In this document: positions 1-7,943 of the stretch, piece after piece
Numbering within the stretch: the stretch's first letter is position 1
Layout: each line of letters begins with the position of its first letter
Assembly: GCF_013608025.1 (NCBI RefSeq)
Contig: NZ_VDLV01000033.1
Coordinates: 124,001-188,000 of the forward strand
Source of the DNA: Pseudomonas brassicacearum subsp. neoaurantiaca
Lineage (GTDB): Bacteria; Pseudomonadota; Gammaproteobacteria; Pseudomonadales; Pseudomonadaceae
DNA: 64,000 nt
Reading direction: 5' to 3'
Position numbers and translations under genes: made by a program
The notes under the pieces: model-generated
Seen by the model: only the letters and a program-made list of their open reading frames with translations
Told to the model about the DNA's origin: nothing
Databases searched by the model: none

Positions 1-1
1 A

Positions 2-325
2 TCAGCGCTCGAGGTCTGCGATCTTGCCTGGCTTGCCATCCCACTCTTCGGCGTCCGGCAGGGCGTCTTTCTTCTCGGTGATGTTCGGCCAGATGTCCGC
101 CAGTTCAGCGTTCAGCTCGATGAAGTTCTCCATGCCGGTCGGCACTTCGTCTTCCGAGAAAATGGCATTCGCCGGGCATTCCGGTTCACACAGGGCGCAG
201 TCGATGCACTCGTCCGGGTGAATGACCAGGAAATTCGGGCCTTCGTAAAAGCAGTCCACCGGACACACTTCTACGCAGTCGGTGTACTTGCACTTGATGC
301 AGTTGTCGGTGACGACGAAGGTCAT
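2..325 (-). CDS. fdxA: 7Fe ferredoxin FdxA
   Basis: A 107-residue soluble electron carrier of the bacterial 7Fe ferredoxin type, holding one [3Fe-4S] and one [4Fe-4S] cluster. The N-terminal part has the Cys pattern CIKCKYTDCVEVCPVDC and a second motif CIDCALCEPECP, and the C-terminal tail is acidic as in Pseudomonas FdxA. The ATG at 325 is chosen because the conserved protein begins MTFVVTDNC; an upstream in-frame extension to 433 has no family support. It lies immediately downstream of mutS on the same strand, the usual Pseudomonas order. Confidence 0.95.
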   Translation of the reverse strand: MTFVVTDNCIKCKYTDCVEVCPVDCFYEGPNFLVIHPDECIDCALCEPECPANAIFSEDEVPTGMENFIELNAELADIWPNITEKKDALPDAEEWDGKPGKIADLER

Positions 326-469
326 TTCTAATTCTCTCCTCAGGCGGCTGCGGCGAAGCCCCTTCACGGTGGGGGTCGCGGGGTTTGGGAGCGATAATCT
401 GCAAACCCAGGCTAATAGGCAGCAGCATCCCAAACCGCGCGAGATTCTAACAGCTTGAAAGCCTGTGCG

Positions 470-3049
470 TTAGATCCGTGTCTTCAATGTATAGAGTAAA
501 TCCAGTGCCCGACGTGGGGTCAGGTCGTCCAGATCGAGCTTGGCCAGTTCATCGAGCACCGGATGCGGCAGGCTGGCGAACAGGTCGCTCTGCTGTGGCG
601 CGGCCGGTTTGCCTTTGGTCGGGCGCGGTGCTTCGTGGGGCAGGCTGGTGGTTTCCAGGCGGCTCAGGTGCTCGCGGGCGCGGCTGATCACGTCGCTTGG
701 CACGCCGGCCAGCTGTGCCACTGCCAATCCATAGCTTTGGCTGGCTGGGCCGGGCAATACATGGTGCAGGAAGACGATGCGCTCGTTGTGCTCGGTGGCG
801 TTGAGGTGGACGTTGGCCACCAGCGGTTGGCTTTCCGGCAGCACGGTCAATTCGAAATAGTGGGTCGCGAACAGCGTGTAGGCCCGCAACTGGGCGAGAC
901 GTTCTGCCGCAGCCCAAGCCAGGGACAAGCCGTCGAAGGTGCTGGTGCCGCGTCCGACTTCGTCCATCAGCACCAGGCTGCGCTCGGTGGCGTTGTGCAG
1001 GATATTCGCGGTTTCACTCATTTCCACCATGAACGTCGAACGACCACCGGCCAGGTCATCGCTGGAACCGATCCGGGTGAAGATGCGGTCTACCAAGGAC
1101 AATTCGCAGCTGGCCGCCGGGACGAAGCTGCCAATGTGGGCCAGCAGCACGATCAATGCCGTCTGGCGCATATAGGTGGATTTACCGCCCATGTTCGGAC
1201 CGGTGATCACCAGCATTCGGGTGTTGTCGTCCAGGCTCAGGTCGTTGGCCACGAACGGCGTGGTCAGCACTTGCTCGACCACTGGGTGACGACCCTGGCT
1301 GATGCGCATGCACGGCTCGCTGACGAAGCGTGGGCAGTTGAGGTCCAGGTTCAGGGCGCGTTCGGCCAGGTTGCTCAGTACATCCAGTTCCGCCAGGGCG
1401 GCGGCAGTGTCCTGCAACGGCGGGAGCTGGCTGATCAGATCTTCGAGCAGCGCTTCGTAGAGCATCTTTTCCCGGGCAAGGGCACGGCTCTTGGCGGACA
1501 GCGCCTTGTCTTCGAACGCCTTGAGCTCCGGCGTGATGAAACGCTCGGCACCCTTGAGGGTCTGGCGGCGAATGTAATCGGCCGGGGCTTGCTCGGCCTG
1601 CTTGCTCGGCAGTTCGATGAAGTAACCGTGGATGCGGTTGTAGCCGACCTTGAGGTTGGCAAGACCGGTGCGGGCTTTTTCCCGGGCTTCGAGGTCGATC
1701 AGGAACTGGCCGGCGTTCTCACTCAGCGATTGCAACTCGTCGAGTTCGGCGTCGTAGCCGGTTTTCAGCACGCCACCGTCACGGATCACCGCTGGCGGGT
1801 TGTCGATAATGGCTTTTTCCAGCAGCGCGGCCAGCTCCGGGTAGGTGCTGGTGGTGCGCGCCAGTTGCTGCAGGTGCGGCGCTTCGAGGTCGGTCATCGC
1901 CACTTGCAATTCCGGCAGCGCGCCGAGAGCGTCGCGCAAGCGCGCCAAATCGCGGGGACGGGCGTTGCGCAAGCCGATACGGGCGAGAATCCGCTCGATG
2001 TCGCCGATTTCCTTGAGCTGCGGTTGCAATTGCTCGAAGCGATAACGGTTCAGCAGGCAAGTAATGGACGACTGGCGCGCGGTCAGTACCGTCAGGTCCC
2101 GCAGCGGACGGTTCAACCAGCGGGTCAGCAGGCGACTGCCCATGGCGGTCTGGCAGCGATCGACCACCGATTGCAAGGTGTTGTCGCGACCGCCGGCCAG
2201 GTTGGTGTCCAGCTCCAGGTTGCGTCGGCTCGCGCCGTCCAGCACCACCGTGTCGTCCAGGCGTTCGTGACGCAGGCTGCGCAAATGGGGCAGGGCGGTG
2301 CGCTGGGTTTCCTTGGCGTAGGCCAGCAGGCAACCGGCCGCGCCGATGGCCAGGGTCAGGTTCTCGCAACCGAAGCCCTTCAGGTCCTGGGTGGAAAACT
2401 GCTGGCAGAGACTTTTCAACGCCGAATCGCGCTCGAAATCCCACGGTGCCCGACGACGCACGCCACGGCGTTTTTCCGCCGGCAGGTCTTTGGGCCAGTC
2501 ATCGGGAATCAACAGCTCCACTGGATTGACCCGCTCCAGCTCCGCCAGCAGGTTTTCCCAGCCCTTGATTTCCAGCACCGAGAAATTGCCGCTGGTGATG
2601 TCCAGCACGGCCAGGCCGAACAGGCGCTCGTCACCGAGGACTGCGGCAATGAGGTTGTCCCGGCGCTCGTCCAGCAAGGCTTCGTCACTGACGGTACCCG
2701 GGGTGATGATCCGCACCACTTGGCGTTCCACCGGCCCTTTGCTCGTGGCCGGGTCACCGACTTGCTCGCAGATCACTACGGATTCGCCGAGCTTGACCAG
2801 CTTCGCCAGGTAACCTTCCGCCGCGTGGTAAGGAATCCCACACATCGGAATCGCCATGCCCGCCGATTGCCCACGCGCGGTCAGGGTGATGTCCAGCAGC
2901 TTGGCGGCCTTCTTTGCATCCTCGTAGAAGATCTCGTAGAAATCGCCCATGCGGTAGAACATCAGCTGATCGGGGTGCTGGTTCTTCAGGCGCCAGTACT
3001 GCTGCATCATCGGCGTGTGGGAGGACAGATCTGAAATTGGCTTATTCAT
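470..3049 (-). CDS. mutS: DNA mismatch repair protein MutS (5' end supplied by prophage)
   Basis: MutS recognises mismatches and starts mismatch repair with MutL. The 859-residue protein has the mismatch-binding Phe-Tyr-Glu motif at residues 37-39 and Walker A GPNMGGKST near residue 617, so it looks intact. The start at 3049 (MNKPISDLSSHTP) matches the normal Pseudomonas N-terminus; an in-frame upstream extension to 3103 is probably untranslated. The prophage attachment repeat 3009-3028 lies in codons 8-14, so codons 1-7 and everything upstream, including any promoter, are phage DNA. The native start survives at 45781-45821. Function is established for the family; expression from phage DNA is inference. 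Confidence 0.95.
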   Translation of the reverse strand: MNKPISDLSSHTPMMQQYWRLKNQHPDQLMFYRMGDFYEIFYEDAKKAAKLLDITLTARGQSAGMAIPMCGIPYHAAEGYLAKLVKLGESVVICEQVGDPATSKGPVERQVVRIITPGTVSDEALLDERRDNLIAAVLGDERLFGLAVLDITSGNFSVLEIKGWENLLAELERVNPVELLIPDDWPKDLPAEKRRGVRRRAPWDFERDSALKSLCQQFSTQDLKGFGCENLTLAIGAAGCLLAYAKETQRTALPHLRSLRHERLDDTVVLDGASRRNLELDTNLAGGRDNTLQSVVDRCQTAMGSRLLTRWLNRPLRDLTVLTARQSSITCLLNRYRFEQLQPQLKEIGDIERILARIGLRNARPRDLARLRDALGALPELQVAMTDLEAPHLQQLARTTSTYPELAALLEKAIIDNPPAVIRDGGVLKTGYDAELDELQSLSENAGQFLIDLEAREKARTGLANLKVGYNRIHGYFIELPSKQAEQAPADYIRRQTLKGAERFITPELKAFEDKALSAKSRALAREKMLYEALLEDLISQLPPLQDTAAALAELDVLSNLAERALNLDLNCPRFVSEPCMRISQGRHPVVEQVLTTPFVANDLSLDDNTRMLVITGPNMGGKSTYMRQTALIVLLAHIGSFVPAASCELSLVDRIFTRIGSSDDLAGGRSTFMVEMSETANILHNATERSLVLMDEVGRGTSTFDGLSLAWAAAERLAQLRAYTLFATHYFELTVLPESQPLVANVHLNATEHNERIVFLHHVLPGPASQSYGLAVAQLAGVPSDVISRAREHLSRLETTSLPHEAPRPTKGKPAAPQQSDLFASLPHPVLDELAKLDLDDLTPRRALDLLYTLKTRI
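3009..3028. repeat. attL core, 20-bp direct repeat inside mutS
   Basis: The 20 bases ATCGGCGTGTGGGAGGACAG are identical at 45781-45800 and bracket all phage genes, with the integrase inside. The repeat encodes LSSHTP of MutS. Bases flanking the repeat differ on the outer and inner sides, which fixes its limits. This is the expected signature of site-specific integration by the tyrosine recombinase encoded at 4548-5792. Confidence 0.88.
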
Positions 3050-3079
3050 CAATGGCTTAGGCGTTTTCTTGAAAGTCTG

Positions 3080-3097
3080 TGGGGCAAAATTGGGGCA
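3080..3097. promoter_or_regulatory. Possible integrase arm-type site, left end
   Basis: TGGGGCAAAATTGGGGCA, a tandem of the heptamer TGGGGCA, lies 51 bp inside attL. A copy with one base difference is at 45642-45659 inside attR. Such paired repeats on both sides of a phage attachment core are typical binding sites for the integrase N-terminal domain. The role is inferred from position only. Confidence 0.45.
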
Positions 3098-3115
3098 TAC
3101 CAAATGCTGAAATGG

Positions 3116-3160
3116 TTTGGAAGCATGCCCTGCGACAAAAGATAATCAGATTATCACAAG
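3116..3160. promoter_or_regulatory. Candidate divergent promoter with palindrome between mutS and PIN gene
   Basis: The perfect palindrome GATAATC-A-GATTATC (3141-3155) places a GATAAT hexamer, a good -10 box, on both strands. On the plus strand TTGGAA at 3117-3122 is an acceptable -35 with an 18-bp spacer and would drive the PIN gene. On the minus strand the hexamer is preceded by TGT (extended -10) and would drive mutS from phage DNA. This is a prediction from sequence pattern alone. Confidence 0.4.
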
Positions 3161-3239
3161 GGGGCTAGCCGGGCGGGACGAGGAGAGGTAGCTTTAAGCA
3201 GTGATGCTGCGTTGCCACTATCTTTCAGCTGGAGCTGCT

Positions 3240-4520
3240 ATGAAGAAGGAATTCCCTGGGTATTTTGCCAACCATAGCAGTGATCTTGAACGACTCTGGG
3301 AAGGGTGTCTTTTTGTTCTAGATGCCAATGTACTTCTTAATTTATACCGCTATTCAGATGCTACACGGGCAGAGCTTCTAAAAGTCTTTAACTCTCTTGC
3401 TGAGCGGCTGTGGGTTCCGCATCAGGTTGCTCAGGAGTATTTGGTTAACAGGCTCAAGGTTGTTGGTGAGCAGGTTAAGGTCTATGAGGAGACCGTAAAA
3501 AATGTAGAGACTTTAAAGAAAAGTTTGGAAAACGTTAATCATCACCCATTTGTAAGCCTGGAAACTCTGAAAGATAGTGTTGCGGTATTTGAGCGGCTTG
3601 TTTTGGAGTTGAATGATAATAAAGTTGTGCATGAAGAAAGAATAAGCTCAGATGAAATAAAGGATCAGCTTGAGGTTCTCCTCGATGGGAGGGTGGGAGA
3701 AGCATTTGAAAGGGAAAAAATGGAAGCAGTTTTGAGGGATGGAAAAGTCAGGTATGAGCAAAAAATTCCTCCAGGTTATAAGGATGGAAAAAAAGGCGGG
3801 GATTCGATTGTTTTCTCCGAGCTTTGTAAGCCGTTTGGAGATTACGTTGTCTGGCTGCAAATACTTGAAAAGGCAAAGGGTTCCGATAAATCAGTAATAT
3901 TTGTTACCGGAGACAATAAAGAAGATTGGTGGCTGAGCTTTCAGGGTAAAACAGTGGGGCCGCAGCCGGATTTGATTCATGAGTTTTTTTCAGAAACAAA
4001 TAATTCGTTCTATATGTATTCTCCGGACCGGTTCTTGGAGCGGGCTAATAAATTTTTGCAGCAAGAAACCTCTCAGAACGCTATGAATGAGATACGTAGC
4101 CTCCGGGACGAGGATGAAGAATCTGCGCTCGAAGCAGCTTTATTGGATGTTGCTATTAATGGGGCTTGGCCTTCACTTACTTCTGATCCAGCGAAAGTCG
4201 AACTGCCATGGAATGAAGAGTACAATCGTAAAGTTATTGAAATTGCAGAGATGAAAAAAACGTTTGTACGTAAATCGATTGAGCTAAACCATCGCTTAGA
4301 GGCTGAGAAAGTTAGCCTTCGGAAAAACTCTACAGATTATGACAACATAATGAGCGGTGCTTATGGTGCTGTCAGCAGTGAGTTTATTTCAAGTGTGAAA
4401 CAAGCGGTAATTCAAGGAAAGACTGCTGTCAGGAACCTACAGGCCGAGTTGGCGGTAATCAGAGATGAAATTATTGTGCTTGGTGGACATCGAAAAAACC
4501 TAGCTGAAAAATACTTATAA
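3240..4520 (+). CDS. PIN-like domain protein, prophage-end cargo gene
   Basis: A 426-residue protein with a PIN-type nuclease domain at the N-terminus (PIN_8-like). The acidic residues expected of a metal-dependent RNase are visible: LDAN (Asp28), QEYLVNR, GGDSIVF and VTGDNKED. The C-terminal half is charged and helical, probably coiled coil, without a domain I recognise. Start 3240 has GGAG five bases upstream; a GTG at 3201 preceded by AGGAGAGG is an alternative. The gene is clearly AT-richer than its neighbours and lies between attL and the integrase, a usual place for lysogenic conversion or defence genes. No antitoxin-like partner is adjacent. Nuclease activity is inferred from the motif; target and role are unknown. 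Confidence 0.75.
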   Translation: MKKEFPGYFANHSSDLERLWEGCLFVLDANVLLNLYRYSDATRAELLKVFNSLAERLWVPHQVAQEYLVNRLKVVGEQVKVYEETVKNVETLKKSLENVNHHPFVSLETLKDSVAVFERLVLELNDNKVVHEERISSDEIKDQLEVLLDGRVGEAFEREKMEAVLRDGKVRYEQKIPPGYKDGKKGGDSIVFSELCKPFGDYVVWLQILEKAKGSDKSVIFVTGDNKEDWWLSFQGKTVGPQPDLIHEFFSETNNSFYMYSPDRFLERANKFLQQETSQNAMNEIRSLRDEDEESALEAALLDVAINGAWPSLTSDPAKVELPWNEEYNRKVIEIAEMKKTFVRKSIELNHRLEAEKVSLRKNSTDYDNIMSGAYGAVSSEFISSVKQAVIQGKTAVRNLQAELAVIRDEIIVLGGHRKNLAEKYL

Positions 4521-4522
4521 TA

Positions 4523-4544
4523 ATGGCGCCTACTTGGGCGCCAT
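4523..4544. terminator. Bidirectional hairpin between convergent genes
   Basis: Perfect 8-bp stem ATGGCGCC/GGCGCCAT with loop TACTTG directly after the PIN gene stop and just before the integrase stop on the other strand. There is no clear U-tract on the plus side; the minus side continues ATTATAAGTATTTTT. It probably separates the convergent transcripts. Confidence 0.5.
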
Positions 4545-4547
4545 GTG

Positions 4548-5792
4548 TTACATGGCCTTGGCGTTTAATGCCGACCAAATCCTCTCCAGTTCAGAAGGTG
4601 ATTCGTCGTCCATCCATTTTGCATACACCTCTACTAACATCGTGAAGTCTTTGTGGCCCATCTGCTTTGCGATAAACGCCAGGTTACCGCGAGCAGTAAG
4701 GCACCAACACGCGTAGGTGTGCCGAGTCTGATATGGACGGCGTGGACGAATGCCGGAGCGCCTTTGGATCGCTGCCCATTTGGTATTCCAAGCGGTAGGG
4801 ACATACCAGAAGTTAATAAGTTTCTTACGTGCTTGTGTACTTGGGGAGAGCACAGGGGTTACCTTCTCCCTCCGACTTTCGTGCCTATTCTGGAACACCT
4901 CAATAGATCGGGTGGGATGATCAGCAACCAATGACATGAGAACCCGACAGGCCTCTGTTGCTGGGGGCATCAACAGAACTGTGCGCGGTTTTCCTGTCTT
5001 TGGTACCTTGAACGTGCCATTAGCGGTGATAGAGCGATTGATGTGGATCTGTCGAGCCTCAAGATCGATATCTTCCACAGCTAGCGCACATAGTTCGCCT
5101 GGTCGAAGCCCGGTATATACCGCCAGTGTGATAGCCGCAGAATCTTGTGGGTGAAGACATCCTGAATTGATCAGCCGCTGGAACTCGTCATGAGTAAGCG
5201 GATCAGGCTCTCGATCTTGCATTGCGAATCTGTGACAGGCCTCCGACAGCCCTTTACGGCAGTATCCATTGGTCTCGCACCAGTTCAGAAAGCCAGCGAA
5301 CGTTGCAAGGTAGTGGTTCACCGTGGAAGGTGCTCGATCTGCGATCAACAAGGTTCTCAGCAACTGAATATCCTCGGGAAGCAGGACGCCGGCGAGCCTA
5401 TCTTTGCCGACAAGGCCAGCGCAGATATCCAGCGCGTAACCGTATTTCTCCTCGGTCATTGGAGTGATGTCTACCGCTTTGAGCGGTTTATAGCGCTCCA
5501 ACAATGCACCGACTTTTTCGTCTCTGACGCTGCTGTAATTGGTGGCGTGTTTCGAGTTAGGGAAGTGCCGCCCATAGTTGAAGTGACCGGTTTTGATTTC
5601 ATGAAGAATCGCCGCCCTTAACAGGGCGGCATGTTTGATATTGGCTTTAGTGACCGGAAGTCCTAGGGACTCGCGACAACGTATCCGCCGCCACATGAAA
5701 ACTATTCGGAGGTTACCGCCATGTACTTCAATCCCCTTGTGCTTTGCCAGCTCGGTTTCTAGGCCGCTTCCTGAGGTGCGCTCTCGGCCCAC
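4548..5792 (-). CDS. int: Phage tyrosine recombinase (integrase)
   Basis: A 414-residue integrase that should recombine attP with the mutS attB. It has an N-terminal arm-binding region (about 20-60), a SAM-like core-binding region (about 90-185) and a catalytic domain with Arg230 (TGLRPGEL), Arg357 (YQTRHTY), His380 (MGHKD) and nucleophile Tyr390. The usual His of the HxxR box is Tyr354, a change I believe occurs in related phage integrases. The GTG start at 5792 has GGAG eight bases upstream and overlaps the end of the excisionase gene. It is the last gene of the leftward early operon, so its expression should follow CI inactivation. Confidence 0.92.
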   Translation of the reverse strand: MGRERTSGSGLETELAKHKGIEVHGGNLRIVFMWRRIRCRESLGLPVTKANIKHAALLRAAILHEIKTGHFNYGRHFPNSKHATNYSSVRDEKVGALLERYKPLKAVDITPMTEEKYGYALDICAGLVGKDRLAGVLLPEDIQLLRTLLIADRAPSTVNHYLATFAGFLNWCETNGYCRKGLSEACHRFAMQDREPDPLTHDEFQRLINSGCLHPQDSAAITLAVYTGLRPGELCALAVEDIDLEARQIHINRSITANGTFKVPKTGKPRTVLLMPPATEACRVLMSLVADHPTRSIEVFQNRHESRREKVTPVLSPSTQARKKLINFWYVPTAWNTKWAAIQRRSGIRPRRPYQTRHTYACWCLTARGNLAFIAKQMGHKDFTMLVEVYAKWMDDESPSELERIWSALNAKAM

Positions 5793-5956
5793 TTGTCATA
5801 CTCCGTCATATTGATTGCGATTCGGCCGTCCGGCGTTTTGCGCCATACACGGCCTTGGGCCCAGGTCCCGTTCTTAACTTTGTGGCGGATAGCGTCTTCG
5901 CTGTAACCTGTGAGTTCTGATGCGCGATTAATCATCACCCAGCGTGGAAGGCTCAT
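5759..5956 (-). CDS. xis: Excisionase-like small DNA-binding protein
   Basis: A 65-residue basic protein with a winged-helix/HTH look: WVMINRASELTGYSEDAIRHK followed by a wing with WRKTPDGRI. This is the size and pattern of phage excisionases that bend DNA and direct the integrase to excision. It overlaps the methyltransferase stop by ATGA and the integrase start by 34 bases, with a strong AAGGAGG site. Position immediately before int supports the call; the exact family is not certain. Confidence 0.75.
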   Translation of the reverse strand: MSLPRWVMINRASELTGYSEDAIRHKVKNGTWAQGRVWRKTPDGRIAINMTEYDKWAESAPQEAA

Positions 5957-7695
5957 GCCGCCTCCTTCATGGGCTCGCGTTCTTGAGCCGTATTTGCATT
6001 GATCAATGCCATCATGGGCCAGGGAGATACAGAGTTCCCTACCATCAATACCTGGTCTTTCTTGCTGAACTTCTGGCCGTCGTGGCCATGGTCAATCACG
6101 TAGTTGGCCGGAAAGCCCTGGGCTCGGTAAAGTTCCCGTGGCGTCAGCATGCGCATACCAATGTCGACGATGACGTATGGCGTGCCCTTGATCACCACGG
6201 TAACCAGGGCCAGCCGATCCCGTGTGGTGATCGTGGCGGCCGGGTCCCGCAGGTCATAGATATTGTCGGTGCCGTAGTACCCCATCAGGAAAGCGGCTAC
6301 GCGAAGAGCGCCTTCCTCCACCTCTGGGGCGAGTGTGTACTCGAGCAGCGCGTGATGTTCTGCGCCGGCACAGATAGTTGAGATTGGCTCACCCATCGCG
6401 CTGCCCACACAGTTCTTGCGCAGGGTCAGCAGATTGGCGGTCACCAACTGCTGTTGGCTGCCCGTCGTGGTTATCGCTGTCAGAGGTTGGTCTGGGTGCC
6501 GTCCCAGCGTTTCGTTGAAGCCGCCGTTGTGTTGTGCGATGTAGGCCACGGCGAGTGCGAAGTGTCCGCCCTTGACCTGTGCGCAGATGGTCCCCAGCGG
6601 TGCGTCAGCCGGCATGGTTCGCTGGGATGTCGCATTAGCGTGCTCTGTGAGGAAAGGCGCGACTTGTGGCGTCACCAGGGCGAAGCCATGCGCTCCGGTG
6701 ATGGTCTTAGTTGGATCTTGCACGGACTGGCATCGTGCAATGTCGTTGCCTGAGTGGTTGACGCTTACGATGAACGGGTCGGCATGATCGACCACATAGC
6801 GGCGAGCACCTTTGCGCACTCGCTCCATGGTCTTGTCTGCCAATGGCCGGCGAACACCAGCGGCACGGCCTTCTTCTTTCGTCAGAAAGATGCTCGGGCA
6901 GGGGATCGACCAGTCGATGCAACTGGCTGCGTTACGCCAGGCTTTTTGGCCTTTTGCGGGTGCCTTGAAGTGGGTCGGCTCCGGCCAATACAGTGGCTTG
7001 CCATCGCATCGAGCTACCATGTATAGGCGTTCGCGTGTGGTAGCGGCGCCATAATCACAGGCTTTGAGCTTTCCATGCAGAATGTCATAACCCATGTTCT
7101 TGAGGATCTGCAGGAAGCGGCGCCAGGTCTTGCCCTTACGTTTCGGATCAGGCACCAGGTATTGATCCTGGACAGGAACGCGCTCGCCAGCTGCGGCCAC
7201 GCTGCCATCGCGGCGAACCACCCGACCGGTGGTTTTGCATCGCTTAGCAATCAGGGGCCCCCATTGCAGGATCTGCCAGACGTTTTCCATAGTGATGAGG
7301 TCGGGTTTGACCTGTCCGGCCCACTTGACTGTGACCCACGATAGAGAGCGGCTGGCACTGCTGCGTGGTTGACCTCCGGCAGCAAGGCTGTGATGGGTAC
7401 ATTCTGGGCTTGCGTGTAGGTGTGCGACGGGGCGGCCTCGTGTCGCCTTTCGGGGGCACACCTCATAGACGTCCGAGATGTAGTGCTCTGCGCCTGGGTG
7501 GTTGCGCTTGTGCATGCTGATGGCTTTGGGGTTGTGGTTGATCGCGATATCCATGGCTTTGCCCGTGGCCATTTCCTGACCCATGGTTGCGCCGCCTCCA
7601 CCGGCAAACAGGTCGACGCGGATCTTGCCCATGAGATCGAGGCCGAATTGGGTAATGACGGCAGTGCTTATTGGGGTTTGGGAAAAGGCGGTCAT
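5953..7695 (-). CDS. DNA (cytosine-5-) methyltransferase, phage orphan
   Basis: A 580-residue C5-cytosine methyltransferase. Motif I DLFAGGGGA is at residues 28-36, the catalytic Cys is in SPECTHHS (Cys99, in place of the usual PCQ context), ENV is at 137-139, TTRERLYMV is motif VIII, and the C-terminal part has RELYRAQGFP and VGNSVSPWPM (motifs IX and X). No restriction enzyme gene is adjacent, so it is an orphan enzyme, probably protecting phage DNA from host restriction. It is coupled by 4-base overlaps to the gene before it and to xis after it. Confidence 0.9.
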   Translation of the reverse strand: MTAFSQTPISTAVITQFGLDLMGKIRVDLFAGGGGATMGQEMATGKAMDIAINHNPKAISMHKRNHPGAEHYISDVYEVCPRKATRGRPVAHLHASPECTHHSLAAGGQPRSSASRSLSWVTVKWAGQVKPDLITMENVWQILQWGPLIAKRCKTTGRVVRRDGSVAAAGERVPVQDQYLVPDPKRKGKTWRRFLQILKNMGYDILHGKLKACDYGAATTRERLYMVARCDGKPLYWPEPTHFKAPAKGQKAWRNAASCIDWSIPCPSIFLTKEEGRAAGVRRPLADKTMERVRKGARRYVVDHADPFIVSVNHSGNDIARCQSVQDPTKTITGAHGFALVTPQVAPFLTEHANATSQRTMPADAPLGTICAQVKGGHFALAVAYIAQHNGGFNETLGRHPDQPLTAITTTGSQQQLVTANLLTLRKNCVGSAMGEPISTICAGAEHHALLEYTLAPEVEEGALRVAAFLMGYYGTDNIYDLRDPAATITTRDRLALVTVVIKGTPYVIVDIGMRMLTPRELYRAQGFPANYVIDHGHDGQKFSKKDQVLMVGNSVSPWPMMALINANTAQEREPMKEAA

Positions 7696-7943
7696 ACCCA
7701 GCCTCCATGCTTATACCCCACGACAGGCTGCGCGAGCGGGCGATCCTGAGCGATTAGCGTTGCTTCAGTATGTGCTGCCCTGCGCAGCTTTTCGTGGGGT
7801 ATAAGCGCCTCGGTGGTGCTGCTGGGAAGAGCAGTAATGCCTGCTGCTGCGCAGCAGAGACTGTTTTTTACAGGCGCGTCGACCCTGCTAACGCTGCGGA
7901 GCAAAGCGGCCTGGGGTTGGGTGTTGTTCTGTCCCTGCTTCAT
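7692..7943 (-). CDS. Small phage protein, translationally coupled
   Basis: An 83-residue protein starting MKQGQNNTQP. Its ATG overlaps the TGA of the HD hydrolase and its own TGA overlaps the ATG of the methyltransferase, both as ATGA. This double coupling is strong evidence that the frame is used. I recognise no domain; the C-terminal half contains PHEKLRRAAHTE and VVGYKHGG, which are encoded by the two arms of a long perfect inverted repeat (7709-7723 and 7792-7806). Confidence 0.6.
   Translation of the reverse strand: MKQGQNNTQPQAALLRSVSRVDAPVKNSLCCAAAGITALPSSTTEALIPHEKLRRAAHTEATLIAQDRPLAQPVVGYKHGGWV
7709..7806. repeat. 15-bp perfect inverted repeat inside a coding region
   Basis: GCTTATACCCCACGA (7709-7723) and its exact complement TCGTGGGGTATAAGC (7792-7806) enclose 68 bases, which themselves contain GCTGCGC/GCGCAGC (7727-7733, 7782-7788). 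In the leftward early transcript it would form a long hairpin just upstream of the methyltransferase start. Confidence 0.7.

Noticed and set aside
563..3034. 823-codon open frame on the plus strand opposite mutS
   Set aside because: It is the antisense shadow of mutS in GC-rich DNA, with Gln/Arg/Val-rich composition, no ribosome site and no domain.
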